DNA from: Streptomyces broussonetiae
GTDB lineage: Bacteria > Actinomycetota > Actinomycetes > Streptomycetales > Streptomycetaceae
Assembly (NCBI RefSeq): GCF_009796285.1
Contig: NZ_CP047020.1
Span: forward strand, 9,486,001-9,550,000
Length of the DNA stretch: 64,000 nucleotides
Direction: 5' to 3'
In this document: positions 25,615-34,316 of the stretch, piece by piece
Layout: the number at the start of each line of letters is the position of its first letter
Numbering within the stretch: position 1 is the first letter of the stretch
The notes under the pieces: generated by a model
The model's input: only the letters and a program-made list of their open reading frames with translations
Database searches by the model: none
Told to the model about the DNA's origin: nothing
Translations under genes and position numbers: made by a program

Positions 25615-26778
25615 ATGCACACTCCTGTCACGATCATCGGCGCCGGACTCGGCGGCCTTGTCCTGGCCCGCGTCCTGCACCTCCACGGCATCCCGGTCAC
25701 GGTCTACGAGGCGGAGTCCTCCCCGACGGCGCGTTCGCAGGGCGGGATGCTCGACATCCACGACCACAACGGCCAACTCGCCCTCAGGACAGCCGGACTG
25801 ATGGACGAGTTCCGCGGCCTCGTTCTGGAGGGCCGCCAAGCGATACGGCTCCTGGACCGCAACGGATCCGTCCTGTTCGACAAGGCCGACGACGGCACGG
25901 GCGAAAGCCCCGAGGTGCAGCGTGGTGAGCTGCGACAGATCCTGCTGGACGCACTCCCCGACGGCACCGTCCGATGGGGCCACAAGGCCACTGGCGTCCG
26001 CGCCCTCACCGCGGGCCGCCACGAGGTGACCTTCGCAGGCGGCGCCGCCGTCGTCACGAACCTTCTGGTCGGCGCGGACGGCGCATGGTCACGAGTCCGA
26101 CCGCTGCTCTCCGACGCCACACCCGAATACGTTGGCCGGTCCTTCGTCGAGACGCACCTGCACGACGCCGACACCAGTCACCCGGCCACCGCGAAAGCGG
26201 TCGGCGGCGGGACACTCGTCGCGCTCGACCCGGCCGGGAACGGGAAGTGGCTCGTGGCTCACCGGGAGAAGAGCGGGGTCCTCCGCACCTACATCACACT
26301 GGCCAGGCCGCAGGACTGGTTCGCCACCATCGATTTCACCGATGCCGCTGCAGCCACCCGGCGGATCGCGGGGGAGTATGACGGCTGGGCACCGGAACTC
26401 ACCGCCCTGATCACCGCCGGCCAGACCGCGCCGGTCCTGCGCCCCCTTTACGCCCTGCCGGTCGGGCATCGCTGGGACCGGGTGCCGGGAGTGACTTTGA
26501 TCGGCGACGCCGCCCATCTTTCGCCCCCCAACGGTGAAGGCGCCAACCTGGCCATGCAGGACGGTGCCGAACTAGGAAAGGCCCTGGCCGCACACCCCGA
26601 CGACATCGAGACCGCTCTCACCTCATACGAACTAGCGCTGTTTCCCCGCGGCGCCGCGGCTGCCGTCGAAGTCGCCCACAACCCCACGCCCCAGGACGTG
26701 ATCAACTTCTTCACCGACCGCGACCAGGCGGGATCTGACAGTCCCGCAGAGGTAAGCGACTGCAAGCGGGCCTGCTGA
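25615..26778 (+). CDS. FAD-dependent monooxygenase, TetX-like
   Basis: A 387-residue class A flavoprotein monooxygenase. The N-terminal FAD motif is VTIIGAGLGGLVLARVLHLH with the acidic strand end VTVYEAE. SQGGMLDIHDHNGQLALRTA and the internal DG motif (LLVGADGAWSRVRPLL) follow, and GDAAHLSPPNGEGANLAMQD is the second FAD site. This arrangement and length match the TetX/PHBH-like hydroxylases that act on polyketides, phenols and tetracyclines. AAGGAGAG 5 nt before ATG 25615 fixes the start. It is the middle gene of a TetR-regulated operon between two MDR oxidoreductases. Drug inactivation is possible but not shown by sequence. Confidence 0.88.
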   Translation: MHTPVTIIGAGLGGLVLARVLHLHGIPVTVYEAESSPTARSQGGMLDIHDHNGQLALRTAGLMDEFRGLVLEGRQAIRLLDRNGSVLFDKADDGTGESPEVQRGELRQILLDALPDGTVRWGHKATGVRALTAGRHEVTFAGGAAVVTNLLVGADGAWSRVRPLLSDATPEYVGRSFVETHLHDADTSHPATAKAVGGGTLVALDPAGNGKWLVAHREKSGVLRTYITLARPQDWFATIDFTDAAAATRRIAGEYDGWAPELTALITAGQTAPVLRPLYALPVGHRWDRVPGVTLIGDAAHLSPPNGEGANLAMQDGAELGKALAAHPDDIETALTSYELALFPRGAAAAVEVAHNPTPQDVINFFTDRDQAGSDSPAEVSDCKRAC

Positions 26779-26805
26779 ACGACTTACTACGTACGGAGGT
26801 TGTCC

Positions 26806-27732
26806 GTGTTTGCTGTGCAGTACCACCGCTACGGCGGTTCCGAAGTCCTCTGCATGGAGGAGGTCGAAGAGCCGCACGCCGGGCCCGGTCAGGTCCGCAT
26901 CGCGGTGCGTGCCACCGGTGTCACCCCCGCTGACTGGTACCTGCGTTCAGGGATGTTGCGGGACATTGCCACTCTGGACTTCCCCCACATCCCCGGCATG
27001 GATGCCGCCGGAGTGGTCGACGAGGTGGGGGAGGGCGTCACCGGCACCGCCGCGGGAGACGAGGTCTTCGGCCTCGTCCCCTTCGTGGACCAGGGAGGCG
27101 CTGTGGCCCAGTACGCCGTCCTTGAGGCATGGGCACCCAAGCCTCGGGCATGGTCATTCGAGGAAGCGGGCGGCGCCGCGGGCAACATCGACACAGCCAC
27201 GCGTGTACTGGAGGCCCTGGAGGCCGCCGAGGGCATGACCTTGCTGATCGATGGAGCCGCTGGAGGCGTCGGCACCATCACTGCGCAACTCGCCCAGGCC
27301 CGCGGCCTCACCGTGATCGGCACCGCGAGCGAAGCCAACCACGGCTTCCTCGACCAACTCGGCGTCGTTCCGGTCACCTACGGGGCGGGGCTGGCCGATC
27401 GCCTCGCCCCACTGGCTCCGCACGGGATCGACGTGGTTCTGGACGCGGCCGGTAAAGGCTCTCTCGGTGAACTGGTGGCCATCGCCGGCGACCCGCACCG
27501 CGTGGTGACCATCGCGGACTTCGACGCCGGCCGGCACGGAGTGCGGTTCTCCCGCTCCCAGGCAGAAGAGTCGCCGGGCTGGGCAGGACTGCCATTGGCG
27601 GCCGACCTCGCCGACCGCGGACGCCTCACCGTCCCGCTGCACGCCGTGTTCCCGTTGAAGGAGGCCGCCAGGGCTCACGACGTCAGCGCCACCGGCCACG
27701 CGCGCGGCAAGATTGTCATCACCGTGCCCTGA
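26806..27732 (+). CDS. NADP-dependent MDR oxidoreductase (second paralogue in operon)
   Basis: A 308-residue medium-chain reductase (VFAVQYHRYGGSEVLCMEEV, ATGVTPADWYLRSGMLRDI, GMDAAGVVDEVGEGVTG, Rossmann loop LLIDGAAGGVGTITAQLAQA, end GHARGKIVITV). GTG 26806 is taken as start because GGAGG ends 6 nt upstream; the in-frame TTG at 26800 directly abuts GGAGG and is too close. It follows the monooxygenase by 27 nt, so it is co-transcribed. It is clearly related to the product of 24622-25515, hinting at an old duplication with the monooxygenase in between. Confidence 0.9.
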   Translation: MFAVQYHRYGGSEVLCMEEVEEPHAGPGQVRIAVRATGVTPADWYLRSGMLRDIATLDFPHIPGMDAAGVVDEVGEGVTGTAAGDEVFGLVPFVDQGGAVAQYAVLEAWAPKPRAWSFEEAGGAAGNIDTATRVLEALEAAEGMTLLIDGAAGGVGTITAQLAQARGLTVIGTASEANHGFLDQLGVVPVTYGAGLADRLAPLAPHGIDVVLDAAGKGSLGELVAIAGDPHRVVTIADFDAGRHGVRFSRSQAEESPGWAGLPLAADLADRGRLTVPLHAVFPLKEAARAHDVSATGHARGKIVITVP

Positions 27733-27934
27733 CAGCCCTGGGTCTGGTCGCGCTCGCCGCCCATGATCTGAGCGCGGGTCTCGTCCTGGGCCGCCCACAG
27801 GTCGCTGCCGTTGGAGTTCTGCCACCGGGGCGGCGATTCCGGGGGAAGCGCGGTCGAAGACCTCGCCTAAGTACCGGGCCTCGACGCTGGCCACCGCCTG
27901 GCGGGCCGAGCGCAAAGGCAAGGGGCTGGTCATC

Positions 27935-28425
27935 GGCCGCCCGCCCGAGCATGACCTGCGGCGCATCATGGACGCCATCCTCTACGTCGACCGCAGCGGG
28001 ATCCCCTGGCGCTACCTGCCGCACGACTTCGCACCGTGGGAGACGGTCTACGAATACTTCGCCGCCTGGCAGAGGGAAGACGTCTTCGACCAGCTCTTCG
28101 GCCTGTTACGGCGCCTGGTGTGTGAAGCCGAAGGGCGCAGCGCCGAGCCGGGCGCCTGCGTGCTGGCGCGCAGAGCGTCAAGACGTCCGCCGACCTCGGA
28201 CTCGACGTCAAAGTCGTCCAACGCGACCCCGGCGTCAAGGGGTTCAAGGTGATCCCCCGACGTTGGGTTGTGGAGCGGACCTTCGGCTGGCTGATGGCAC
28301 CACCGCCGTCTCGCCCGCGACTGCGAGACCCACTCCCACCGCTCCGAAGCCATGGACCACGTGGCGATGATCGACCTCATCAGCCGACGACTCACCGGCG
28401 AATCCACTCCGAACTGGCGGATTCG
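27935..28425 (+). pseudogene. IS5-family transposase with internal deletion
   Basis: N-terminal part: RRIMDAILYVDRSGIPWRYL, PHDFAPWETVYEYFAAWQR, VFDQLFGLLRRL. C-terminal part in other frames: VIPRRWVVERTFGWL and HRRLARDCETHSHRSEAM, then LISRRLTGE. The central section with the first catalytic Asp residues is missing, so the two ends are joined by a deletion with frame changes. Inactive relic. Confidence 0.8.
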
Positions 28426-28474
28426 TGCCTCCGCCTGCGCCCGCGGTCTCCCTCGTAGAGATCGGGGGCACTCT

Positions 28475-28699
28475 TCTGGTTCTGGATCTACCGGCCGCCC
28501 CGAGGCGTGCCTTCTGCTGCTCGAACTCGGCCTCAGTGAGGATGTCCTGCTGTGGCAACTGCCCGCGCCTGATCAGCTCGTCGGCGACGGGCGGGGCCGA
28601 GGACGGTGCCCGAAGTGGGCTGTTGCGGTGCGTGGCGCTGAGCGAGGGCCAGAAACCGTCCCGGAAGCATACTCGTTGGCCCACGAACCAGCGCACCAC
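28475..28699 (-). pseudogene. fragment ending in a SHOCT-like domain
   Basis: The minus strand reads VADELIRRGQLPQQDILTEA followed by EFEQQKARL, the short C-terminal oligomerisation (SHOCT) motif with the usual D/G-I-L-T-x-x-E-F-x-x-x-K-x-x-L pattern. What precedes it has no recognisable domain and the frame runs on past the expected stop into the transposase relic. It is the tail of a lost gene. Positions 28700-28782 hold nothing recognised. Confidence 0.4.
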
Positions 28700-28782
28700 C
28701 TTGCGCCCCGCCCTACACGGTTGCAGGACGGGGCGCTCGTGCGTCTAACATCCCGAGCGTGCGGCACCCGGATGCGAAACCC

Positions 28783-28815
28783 GACGCGCCTCTCGCTCCG
28801 CGTGAGAGGCGCGTC
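28783..28815. terminator. terminator of the small secreted protein gene
   Basis: GACGCGCCTCTC pairs perfectly with GAGAGGCGCGTC around a 9-nt loop. It begins 4 nt after the stop codon of the minus-strand gene at 28820-29110. Confidence 0.8.
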
Positions 28816-28819
28816 AGCC

Positions 28820-29110
28820 TTAGAAGGCGCTGTTGCTGCAGCCCATGGTCGAGCCGATGCGGCTGGCTTGTGCGCCCGGGTTGCCCTCGCCGTTGAGGGC
28901 GCTGCCCAGCAGGCCGTTGAGGACTCCGACCTCGCCGAGGACGTCGAGGTTCAGGTCATGCGACCTGCAGTTCGAGCTCTGCCGGATGTTGAAGCTGTCA
29001 CCGCCTCTGCCACCGCCTTCCCGTCCGCCGGCGTGGGCGGTGCCGGCGGTCACGAGTCCGACGCTGCCGAGGGCAGCGACCAGGACGGCAGCCTTGCGAA
29101 GCTTGTGCAT
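28820..29110 (-). CDS. small secreted protein with two cysteines
   Basis: A 96-residue exported protein. MHKLRKAAVLVAALGSVGLV and TAGTAHA form the signal peptide. The mature part starts GGREGGGRGGDSFNIRQSSN and contains CRSHDLNLDVLGEVGVLNGL, LGSALNGEGNPGAQ and ends GSTMGCSNSAF. Two cysteines, one near the start and one near the end of the mature chain, may form a disulfide. Small secreted proteins of this general type are common in Streptomyces; it is neither a chaplin nor a rodlin by motif. GGAG 6 nt before the ATG and an adjacent strong terminator support a highly expressed single gene. Function unknown. Confidence 0.8.
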   Translation of the reverse strand: MHKLRKAAVLVAALGSVGLVTAGTAHAGGREGGGRGGDSFNIRQSSNCRSHDLNLDVLGEVGVLNGLLGSALNGEGNPGAQASRIGSTMGCSNSAF

Positions 29111-29619
29111 GTCGTCTCCGTGAAGGTGAATGGATGCGATCTCTGGTAGACCGACCTCTTTCGCTCACAAGAAGCTAATGCGAAGTGCCGCAAATCGGAC
29201 AATGGCGCGCCGGTTTCATAATTTTCGCGTCCGACGAGCAGCCCACCAAGCGCTTCGGGCAGCACCTCCGGGAGAACGATTCCCTTGGTGGCCATCACGT
29301 GCGGGTTGGCCGCCAGCCATGCCTCGCGATGGTGTGCCGCTCGAAGATTCGTCGCCGCAGGTGAGGGGGGGTGCGGTGCATCCAACCACACTGCCGGCCG
29401 GACGCAGGGCTGGAGTACTGGGCGGTCCGCGGTCGCCTGGGCGCCGCCTTCCGGAGGGCGCGTGGAACTGCCGGCCTCGGCGCGATCGAGTGCGCGCGGT
29501 GCGCTCGAGGAACACTGCAGGGAAGGGGGCAACCTTCGACAGCCGCATGTCGGCTGTTCACCGGATCATGTGATGCGAGTGCCCTGGATGCGTCAGCGGC
29601 CCCGGACCCGCCCAGGACT

Positions 29620-29815
29620 CCCTTCAGCGCCGCGCCAGTCCTTCATCCTGGTGACGGTGCGCTCGACCGTGTTGCGGTCACGGTAGAGACAGGCGTCGTG
29701 AGCGACGGATCTGCTGCTTCGGCTGGCTTTCTTCCTGCGGTTGCCGGCCGGCCGTTTCTCTCCGGGACGACCGCCTCAATGCAGCGTTTGGGAAAGTGGG
29801 CACGATGAGTGCGGG
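29620..29815 (-). pseudogene. IS5-family transposase internal fragment
   Basis: The minus strand reads HRAHFPKRCIEAVVPERNGR, equivalent to the IS5 segment R.HL..R.I.AV.PE, then in a shifted frame LYRDRNTVERTVTRMKDWRG, which matches the conserved NTVER(L/C)I catalytic Glu helix. Both ends are missing. Positions 29130-29619 carry only a weak minus-strand coding signal (REAWLAANPHVMATKGIVLP) that I cannot assign. Confidence 0.65.
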
Positions 29816-29854
29816 AGGGGCAGCGGCGAACCGTACTCCTGGCGGGGTAGTCGT

Positions 29855-30249
29855 ACGGCCGGATGGAGGGTTGCACCAAGGCCGCCGCGCTGACCCGGGA
29901 GATCCAGCAACCGGGCTACCGCGGTGACGGCAACACCGTCCGCCGCCACCTACGGCCCTCTCTCATTCGACGCCGAGATACGGCGGATCGTCTGCACGAC
30001 CAACGCGACCGAGAGTGTCAACGGGTCGCGCGGATCTGCACGGCCGTCCGAGCCCGCGGCCACTTCCCGAACGAGGCCGCGGCGCTGCAGTGCGTCTCCA
30101 TGACCGTCATGAGCCAGGACCCCACCGGCCAGGGACGCAAACGCTGGACCACGCGATGGAAGCCCGCACTCCGGGCCTTCGGCATCGCCTTCGACGGCCG
30201 ACTCTCCGCCGGTCGCCGCTCACTCACATCCCGCGAGTTGCACCTTTGA
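29855..30249 (+). pseudogene. chimeric transposase relic: ISL3-type joined to IS256-type
   Basis: The first 33 codons (EGCTKAAALTREIQQPGYRG, then DGNTVRRHLRP) match the HTH-linker part of ISL3-type transposases. At about 29957 the sequence turns into IS256-type: SFDAEIRRIVCTTNATESVN in one frame, then AVRARGHFPNEAAALQCVSM and RKRWTTRWKPALRAFGIAFD in another, ending at 30249. Two transposase families have thus been fused by deletion or insertion. Not functional. Confidence 0.7.
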
Positions 30250-30320
30250 CTGGACAGGCCCGCGAGCACCGTGGCGACGGCGGCCAGGACGGCCGACGCC
30301 GCCACGGATCTCGTGGCGGA

Positions 30321-32402
30321 TCAGTCCTTTCCGGCGGTGGCGACGCGGCCGGCGTAGCGCTGCGTCCAGGTTTCGTCGGTGTTGACGGTGACGACCACGT
30401 CGTAGTAGCCCTCCCGGGTCGGCCACATGACGAGCTTCGTCTCGCCGTGAGCCACCGTGACGCTCTGGGTACGGTGGAGATAGTCGTTGGCGGTGAGTGT
30501 GTAGCGCACGGACTCGGTGCCGTCGTTGTGCAACGTGAGCTTCACTTGAGCCTCGTGTTTGGTGCCTTCGCCCCTCAGCAGGTCGGCCTCCACGCGCGGG
30601 AGACCACCGTCGATCTTTCCGGCGGGAGCGACCTGGCCGGCGAAGGAGCGCACGAAACCGTCGTTGGAGTAGATCGAGAACGCGTACTTGCCGTCGGTGG
30701 CCTTGGCGTCCCAGGTGTACTCGCGTGGTTTGCTCGCTGTGACGGTGAACGGTGTGTTGGAGAAAGCCTGGTACTTGTCGGGGAAGACCTGGAAACTCAA
30801 TGCCTTGCCCTTCGGGCCGCCGGTCAGGGTCATCTTGGCGGTGACCGTCCCCGATGCCCGGTCCTGCGAGATCACCGCGTGCGGATGGAAGCTCAGCGGG
30901 CGCGGCTTCATGTGGTCGGCGGCGATGGACAGCGACTGCTCGGCGAGCGGGTCCGGGAAGGTGGCCGGCCCCGGTTGCGGGTGGGCGAAGTCGATCGCGC
31001 TGGTCAGGTCGCCCGCGATCGAGCGCCGCCAGTCGCTGATGTTGGGGCAGCGGAACGGCTTGCCGAGGTGGGCTGCCCAGGTCTCAAGGAACTTGATCGT
31101 CGAGGTGTGGTCGAAGACTTCCGAGGCCACGTGCCCGCCGCGGGTCCACGGTGAGACCAGCAGCATCGGCACTCGCGGACCGAAGCCGAGCGGGTAGTCG
31201 CCGACGTACTCGCGCGCCGTGTCCGGCTCAGGCCACGGCGGCAGCACGTGGTCGAACTTTCCGTCGTTCTCGTCGTAGTTGAGGATGAAGAGGGTGTGGT
31301 TCCAGATATCGGCGTTGCTCTGCAGTATGTCGAGTACCCTCTTGGTATAGCGCTCGCCGTGCTGGCTGTCCGCGCCCGGGTGCTCGGACCAGCCGTACGG
31401 CGCCACGATCCAGGAGACCGCCGGCAGCGGGTGCTCCGCACCCGGCTGGCAGGCGTCGTGGAGGCTCTTGAGGACCGCGTCGAGGTTGTCGTCGGAGTCG
31501 TCGTTCGGCGAGGTCATGCCGGAGTAGTACGTGGCGTTGCCACGCCAGATCAGCCCGGTGCCGGGCTGAAGTTTCGGGTCGTCGGCGCTCAGCCCCTCCG
31601 GGTCGAACCCCTTGAAGTACTTCAGCTCGTTGTCGCCGTAGTCGCCGACCCAGGTGCTGATGTAACCCTGTCGCCCGTTGCCGCTGTTGTCGGAGTAGAG
31701 CCGCCAGTCGATGCCGACCTGCTGGAGCTGCTCGGCCACCGTGATCCAGGGGCGGGAGTAGTTGGATTCATCGATGTTGCCGGTCTCACTGTTGGCGGTA
31801 CCGCTCCACAGGTACTTTCGGTTGGGGTCGGTCGGGCCGAACTCGGAGCAGAAGTTCTGGTCGGCGATGGTGTACTGGGCGGCGACCGAGTGGTAAAAGC
31901 CCATGTAGGCGTCGCTGTGGTGGTTCATGCAGCTGGCGCCGTTGTGCTGCACCCACAGATCCCACTTGCGATGGTCGACGTCACCCCACGCTCCGTGGTC
32001 GTTGCCCCAGGTGCCGTCGTCGACCTGCGGCGTGACGACGTTGCCGTTGCCGTCCTTCTGCTGGAAGACGGTGGTGCCGTCCTGGAACCGCAGCGCCTGC
32101 TTGTCGTTGAAGCCGCGTATGCCGGGGAACGTGCCGAAGTAGTGGTCGAGGGACCGGTTCTCCTGCATCAGGATCACGACATGCCTCAGGTCGGACATGT
32201 TGCCCTTGAAGCCCTTAGGCAAGACGTACCTTGGCTTCGCAGCGGCATGCGCCTCGCCCGCCGCGGCAGTCGCGCCGAGCGCCAGCGCTCCAGCGGCGGC
32301 CCCCGTTCCCTGGAGAAACCGACGGCGGGTAGTGCCGATCGACGTCCCGGGGCTGTCGACAAGCTCGGACTCGGGCGTCGGGTTGATCGGATCGCCGGCC
32401 AT
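30321..32402 (-). CDS. plcC: Tat-exported phosphocholine-specific phospholipase C
   Basis: A 693-residue phospholipase C of the non-haemolytic/acid phosphatase superfamily. The twin-arginine signal TRRRFLQG lies at residues 25-32, followed by a hydrophobic stretch ending AGEAHAAA, so it is exported folded. The catalytic domain has HVVILMQENRSLDHYFGTFP (catalytic Asn-Arg-Ser region), LWVQHNGASCMNHHSDAYMG, FILNYDENDGKFDHVLPPWP and FDHTSTIKFLETW, all diagnostic of PLC-N enzymes. Two C-terminal beta-sandwich domains (DUF756-type; FSIYSNDGFVRSF, LTANDYLHRTQS) complete it. GAGGAG lies 6 nt before the ATG. It hydrolyses phospholipid head groups outside the cell, releasing phosphate; a candidate PHO box lies upstream. 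Confidence 0.92.
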   Translation of the reverse strand: MAGDPINPTPESELVDSPGTSIGTTRRRFLQGTGAAAGALALGATAAAGEAHAAAKPRYVLPKGFKGNMSDLRHVVILMQENRSLDHYFGTFPGIRGFNDKQALRFQDGTTVFQQKDGNGNVVTPQVDDGTWGNDHGAWGDVDHRKWDLWVQHNGASCMNHHSDAYMGFYHSVAAQYTIADQNFCSEFGPTDPNRKYLWSGTANSETGNIDESNYSRPWITVAEQLQQVGIDWRLYSDNSGNGRQGYISTWVGDYGDNELKYFKGFDPEGLSADDPKLQPGTGLIWRGNATYYSGMTSPNDDSDDNLDAVLKSLHDACQPGAEHPLPAVSWIVAPYGWSEHPGADSQHGERYTKRVLDILQSNADIWNHTLFILNYDENDGKFDHVLPPWPEPDTAREYVGDYPLGFGPRVPMLLVSPWTRGGHVASEVFDHTSTIKFLETWAAHLGKPFRCPNISDWRRSIAGDLTSAIDFAHPQPGPATFPDPLAEQSLSIAADHMKPRPLSFHPHAVISQDRASGTVTAKMTLTGGPKGKALSFQVFPDKYQAFSNTPFTVTASKPREYTWDAKATDGKYAFSIYSNDGFVRSFAGQVAPAGKIDGGLPRVEADLLRGEGTKHEAQVKLTLHNDGTESVRYTLTANDYLHRTQSVTVAHGETKLVMWPTREGYYDVVVTVNTDETWTQRYAGRVATAGKD

Positions 32403-32451
32403 GGAAGCTCCTCACATGAACGTGGATAGGTGGGGATGGCTGCTGTGACCC

Positions 32452-32487
32452 GCTCGGTGAACGAGCGGACATCAACCCTGTGTGAAC
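32452..32487 (-). promoter_or_regulatory. candidate PHO box (PhoP binding site)
   Basis: Read on the minus strand, GTTCACACAGG is followed directly by GTTGATGTCCG, and after 3 nt by GTTCACCGAGC. These are 11-nt units starting with GTT(C/G)A, the layout of Streptomyces PHO boxes. They lie 50-85 nt before the phospholipase start codon. Phosphate-scavenging phospholipases and phosphatases are typical PhoP targets, so the site is plausible on both sequence and context. Confidence 0.6.
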
Positions 32488-32833
32488 ACCGACCGATCGG
32501 TGATCAGCCGGATGTCGACTGGGTATTGGAGGGAACTTGTCCAAACAAGCTGGCTCCAGTTATCCCGGCGCAGGTGTCCGTTCAGTGAATGGACACCGAC
32601 CACTGCTTGCCCAGCGCACGGCGTTCTTCCCGCGTTGTCGAGGTACACCAGGAACGATGAAACCCATCGCCTACAGAGGCTGGCGAAGCATGAGCTGCGC
32701 GCAGTTCACTTCCCGACCGCGGTTCGTCGCTGCGTCTTGCTGAGGCGGTGCGGGCAGGGGGACAACAAGACCAGCTCCGCCTTGTGGACGGGAATCCGGA
32801 GCCGGCTTCGGACACGTGCGCTTCTTGGATCCG
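32488..32833. other. gene-free spacer between phospholipase promoter and IS3 element
   Basis: About 350 nt with no supported gene on either strand; contains the upstream promoter region of the phospholipase gene and the IS target site (GGATCCG). Confidence 0.4.
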
Positions 32834-32907
32834 TCTCTGACATCGTCGGGTGAGACGCCCCGAAATGATCAGATATTGTGGGCGGGTACGACAGGAGCAC
32901 CTCCCGC

Positions 32908-33291
32908 ATGACCAGCACCAAGCCCTCCGGGCAAGATCCCGCGCCAAAGCCGAAGCGCCGCCGTTTCACCCCCGAGTACAAGCTGCGCATCGTCGCCGAA
33001 TACGACGCGGCCCCCACCGGGGACAAAGGCGCGGTCCTGCGCCGGGAGCGGCTGTACCACTCCCACATCATCGAGTGGCGCCAGGCCAGGGACGCCGGCG
33101 CGCTGGAGAGGCTGACCGACCACCGCACCAGCCCCGCACGGCCGAAGAAGCACCCCGCCGAGGCGGAGAACGACAAGCTTCGGCGGCAGGTGGAGCGGCT
33201 GGAGAAGGAGGTCGCGAAGCGGGACGCCGCACTGGAGGTGCTGGGAAAAACACACGCGCTCTTGGAAGCACTCTCCAAGAGCGCGGACTGA
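32908..33291 (+). CDS. IS3-family transposase OrfA (HTH)
   Basis: A 127-residue DNA-binding protein (start ATG 32908, MTSTKPSGQDPAPKPKRRRF). RRRFTPEYKLRIVAEYDAAP and GAVLRRERLYHSHIIEWRQA form the HTH_Tnp_1 helix-turn-helix. The C-terminal leucine zipper (ENDKLRRQVERLEKEVAKRD) mediates oligomerisation with the fusion transposase. The frame ends LLEALSKSAD. A GGGAAAAAC slippery sequence at 33243-33251 lies 40 nt before the stop, where a -1 shift enters orfB. Confidence 0.88.
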   Translation: MTSTKPSGQDPAPKPKRRRFTPEYKLRIVAEYDAAPTGDKGAVLRRERLYHSHIIEWRQARDAGALERLTDHRTSPARPKKHPAEAENDKLRRQVERLEKEVAKRDAALEVLGKTHALLEALSKSAD

Positions 33292-34316
33292 AGGACGCCC
33301 TGGAGCCGCTTCTCCACGAGGCCGTCGATCGCCTGGCCCCGCACGTGGGCATCGTGGCCGCGTGCCGCCTGACCGGCCGTTCCCGAGCCACCCACCACCG
33401 GCGGCTGAACCCCCTCCCGGCCAGGCCCAGAGCCCCACGTCCCGCGCCGGTCAACGCCCTGACACCGGCCGAGCGGCAGGCCGTGCTGGCGTTGATGAAC
33501 CGGCCCGAATACGTGGACCTGCCGCCCGCGCAGATCTACGCACGTGAGCTGGACGAGGGCCGCTACCACTGTTCCGAGCGCACCATGTACCGGATCCTGA
33601 AGGAGGCCGGGCAAGACGGTGAACGCCGCCGTCAGGCCACCCACCCGCCCCGCACGGTCCCCGAGCTCGTGGCCGACGGCCCATCCGAGGTGTGGAGTTG
33701 GGACATCACGCATCTGGCGGGTCCGGCGAAGGGCGTCTGGTTTCACGGGTACGTGATCCTGGACATCTACTCCCGCTACGTTGTCGGCCACACCGTCGAG
33801 GCGGCCGAATCCGCCGCCCGTGCCGAGGAGTTGATCCGTGAGGCGATCGACCGCAACGGCATCGTGCCGCACACCGTGCACGCCGACCGCGGCACCTCGA
33901 TGACCAGCAAGCAAGTCTCCCAGATGCTCCTCGATCTCGGCGTGACCCGCAGCCACTCCAGGCCCAGAGTCAGCAACGACAACCCGTTCAGCGAGAGCCA
34001 GTTCCGCACCACGAAATACCAGCCCGACTACCCAGAACGCTTCGATTCCCTCACCCACGCACGGGAGTGGATGGAGGCGTTCATCTCGCACTACAACCAC
34101 GTCCACCGGCATTCCGGGATCGGCTACCACACCCCCGCCAGTGTCCACTTCGGCACCGCCGAACTCGTCCGCGAGCAACGGGCGGCCACCCTCATCACCG
34201 CCTACGAGCAGCACCCCGAACGCTTCAACAGCCGGCCGGTGCCGCCGAAGATTCCCCAACAGGCGTGGATCAACGACCCCGCCCGACGACGCGAACCACA
34301 GCAACACAGTTCATAG
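33246..34316 (+). CDS. IS3-family transposase OrfB (DDE integrase core)
   Basis: The catalytic half of the IS3 transposase, made as an OrfAB fusion by -1 frameshifting at the A-run (33246-33250); the coordinates start at the shift site because no good independent start codon exists. After HTH_21-like sequence (PHVGIVAACRLTGRSRATHH) comes the rve domain with the DDE triad: first Asp in VWSWDITHLAG, second in TVHADRGTSMTS, Glu in NDNPFSESQFRTTKYQPDYP. It ends DPARRREPQQHSS. All catalytic residues are present, so the element looks active. Confidence 0.87.
   Translation, partial: KNTRALGSTLQERGLKDALEPLLHEAVDRLAPHVGIVAACRLTGRSRATHHRRLNPLPARPRAPRPAPVNALTPAERQAVLALMNRPEYVDLPPAQIYARELDEGRYHCSERTMYRILKEAGQDGERRRQATHPPRTVPELVADGPSEVWSWDITHLAGPAKGVWFHGYVILDIYSRYVVGHTVEAAESAARAEELIREAIDRNGIVPHTVHADRGTSMTSKQVSQMLLDLGVTRSHSRPRVSNDNPFSESQFRTTKYQPDYPERFDSLTHAREWMEAFISHYNHVHRHSGIGYHTPASVHFGTAELVREQRAATLITAYEQHPERFNSRPVPPKIPQQAWINDPARRREPQQHSS

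Noticed and set aside
32706..34307. A long open frame of 533 codons antisense to the IS3 element (and its twin at 45961-47508).
   Set aside because: It is fully antisense to a convincing transposase with DDE residues, repeats with the IS, and its composition is the usual mirror of high-GC coding DNA.
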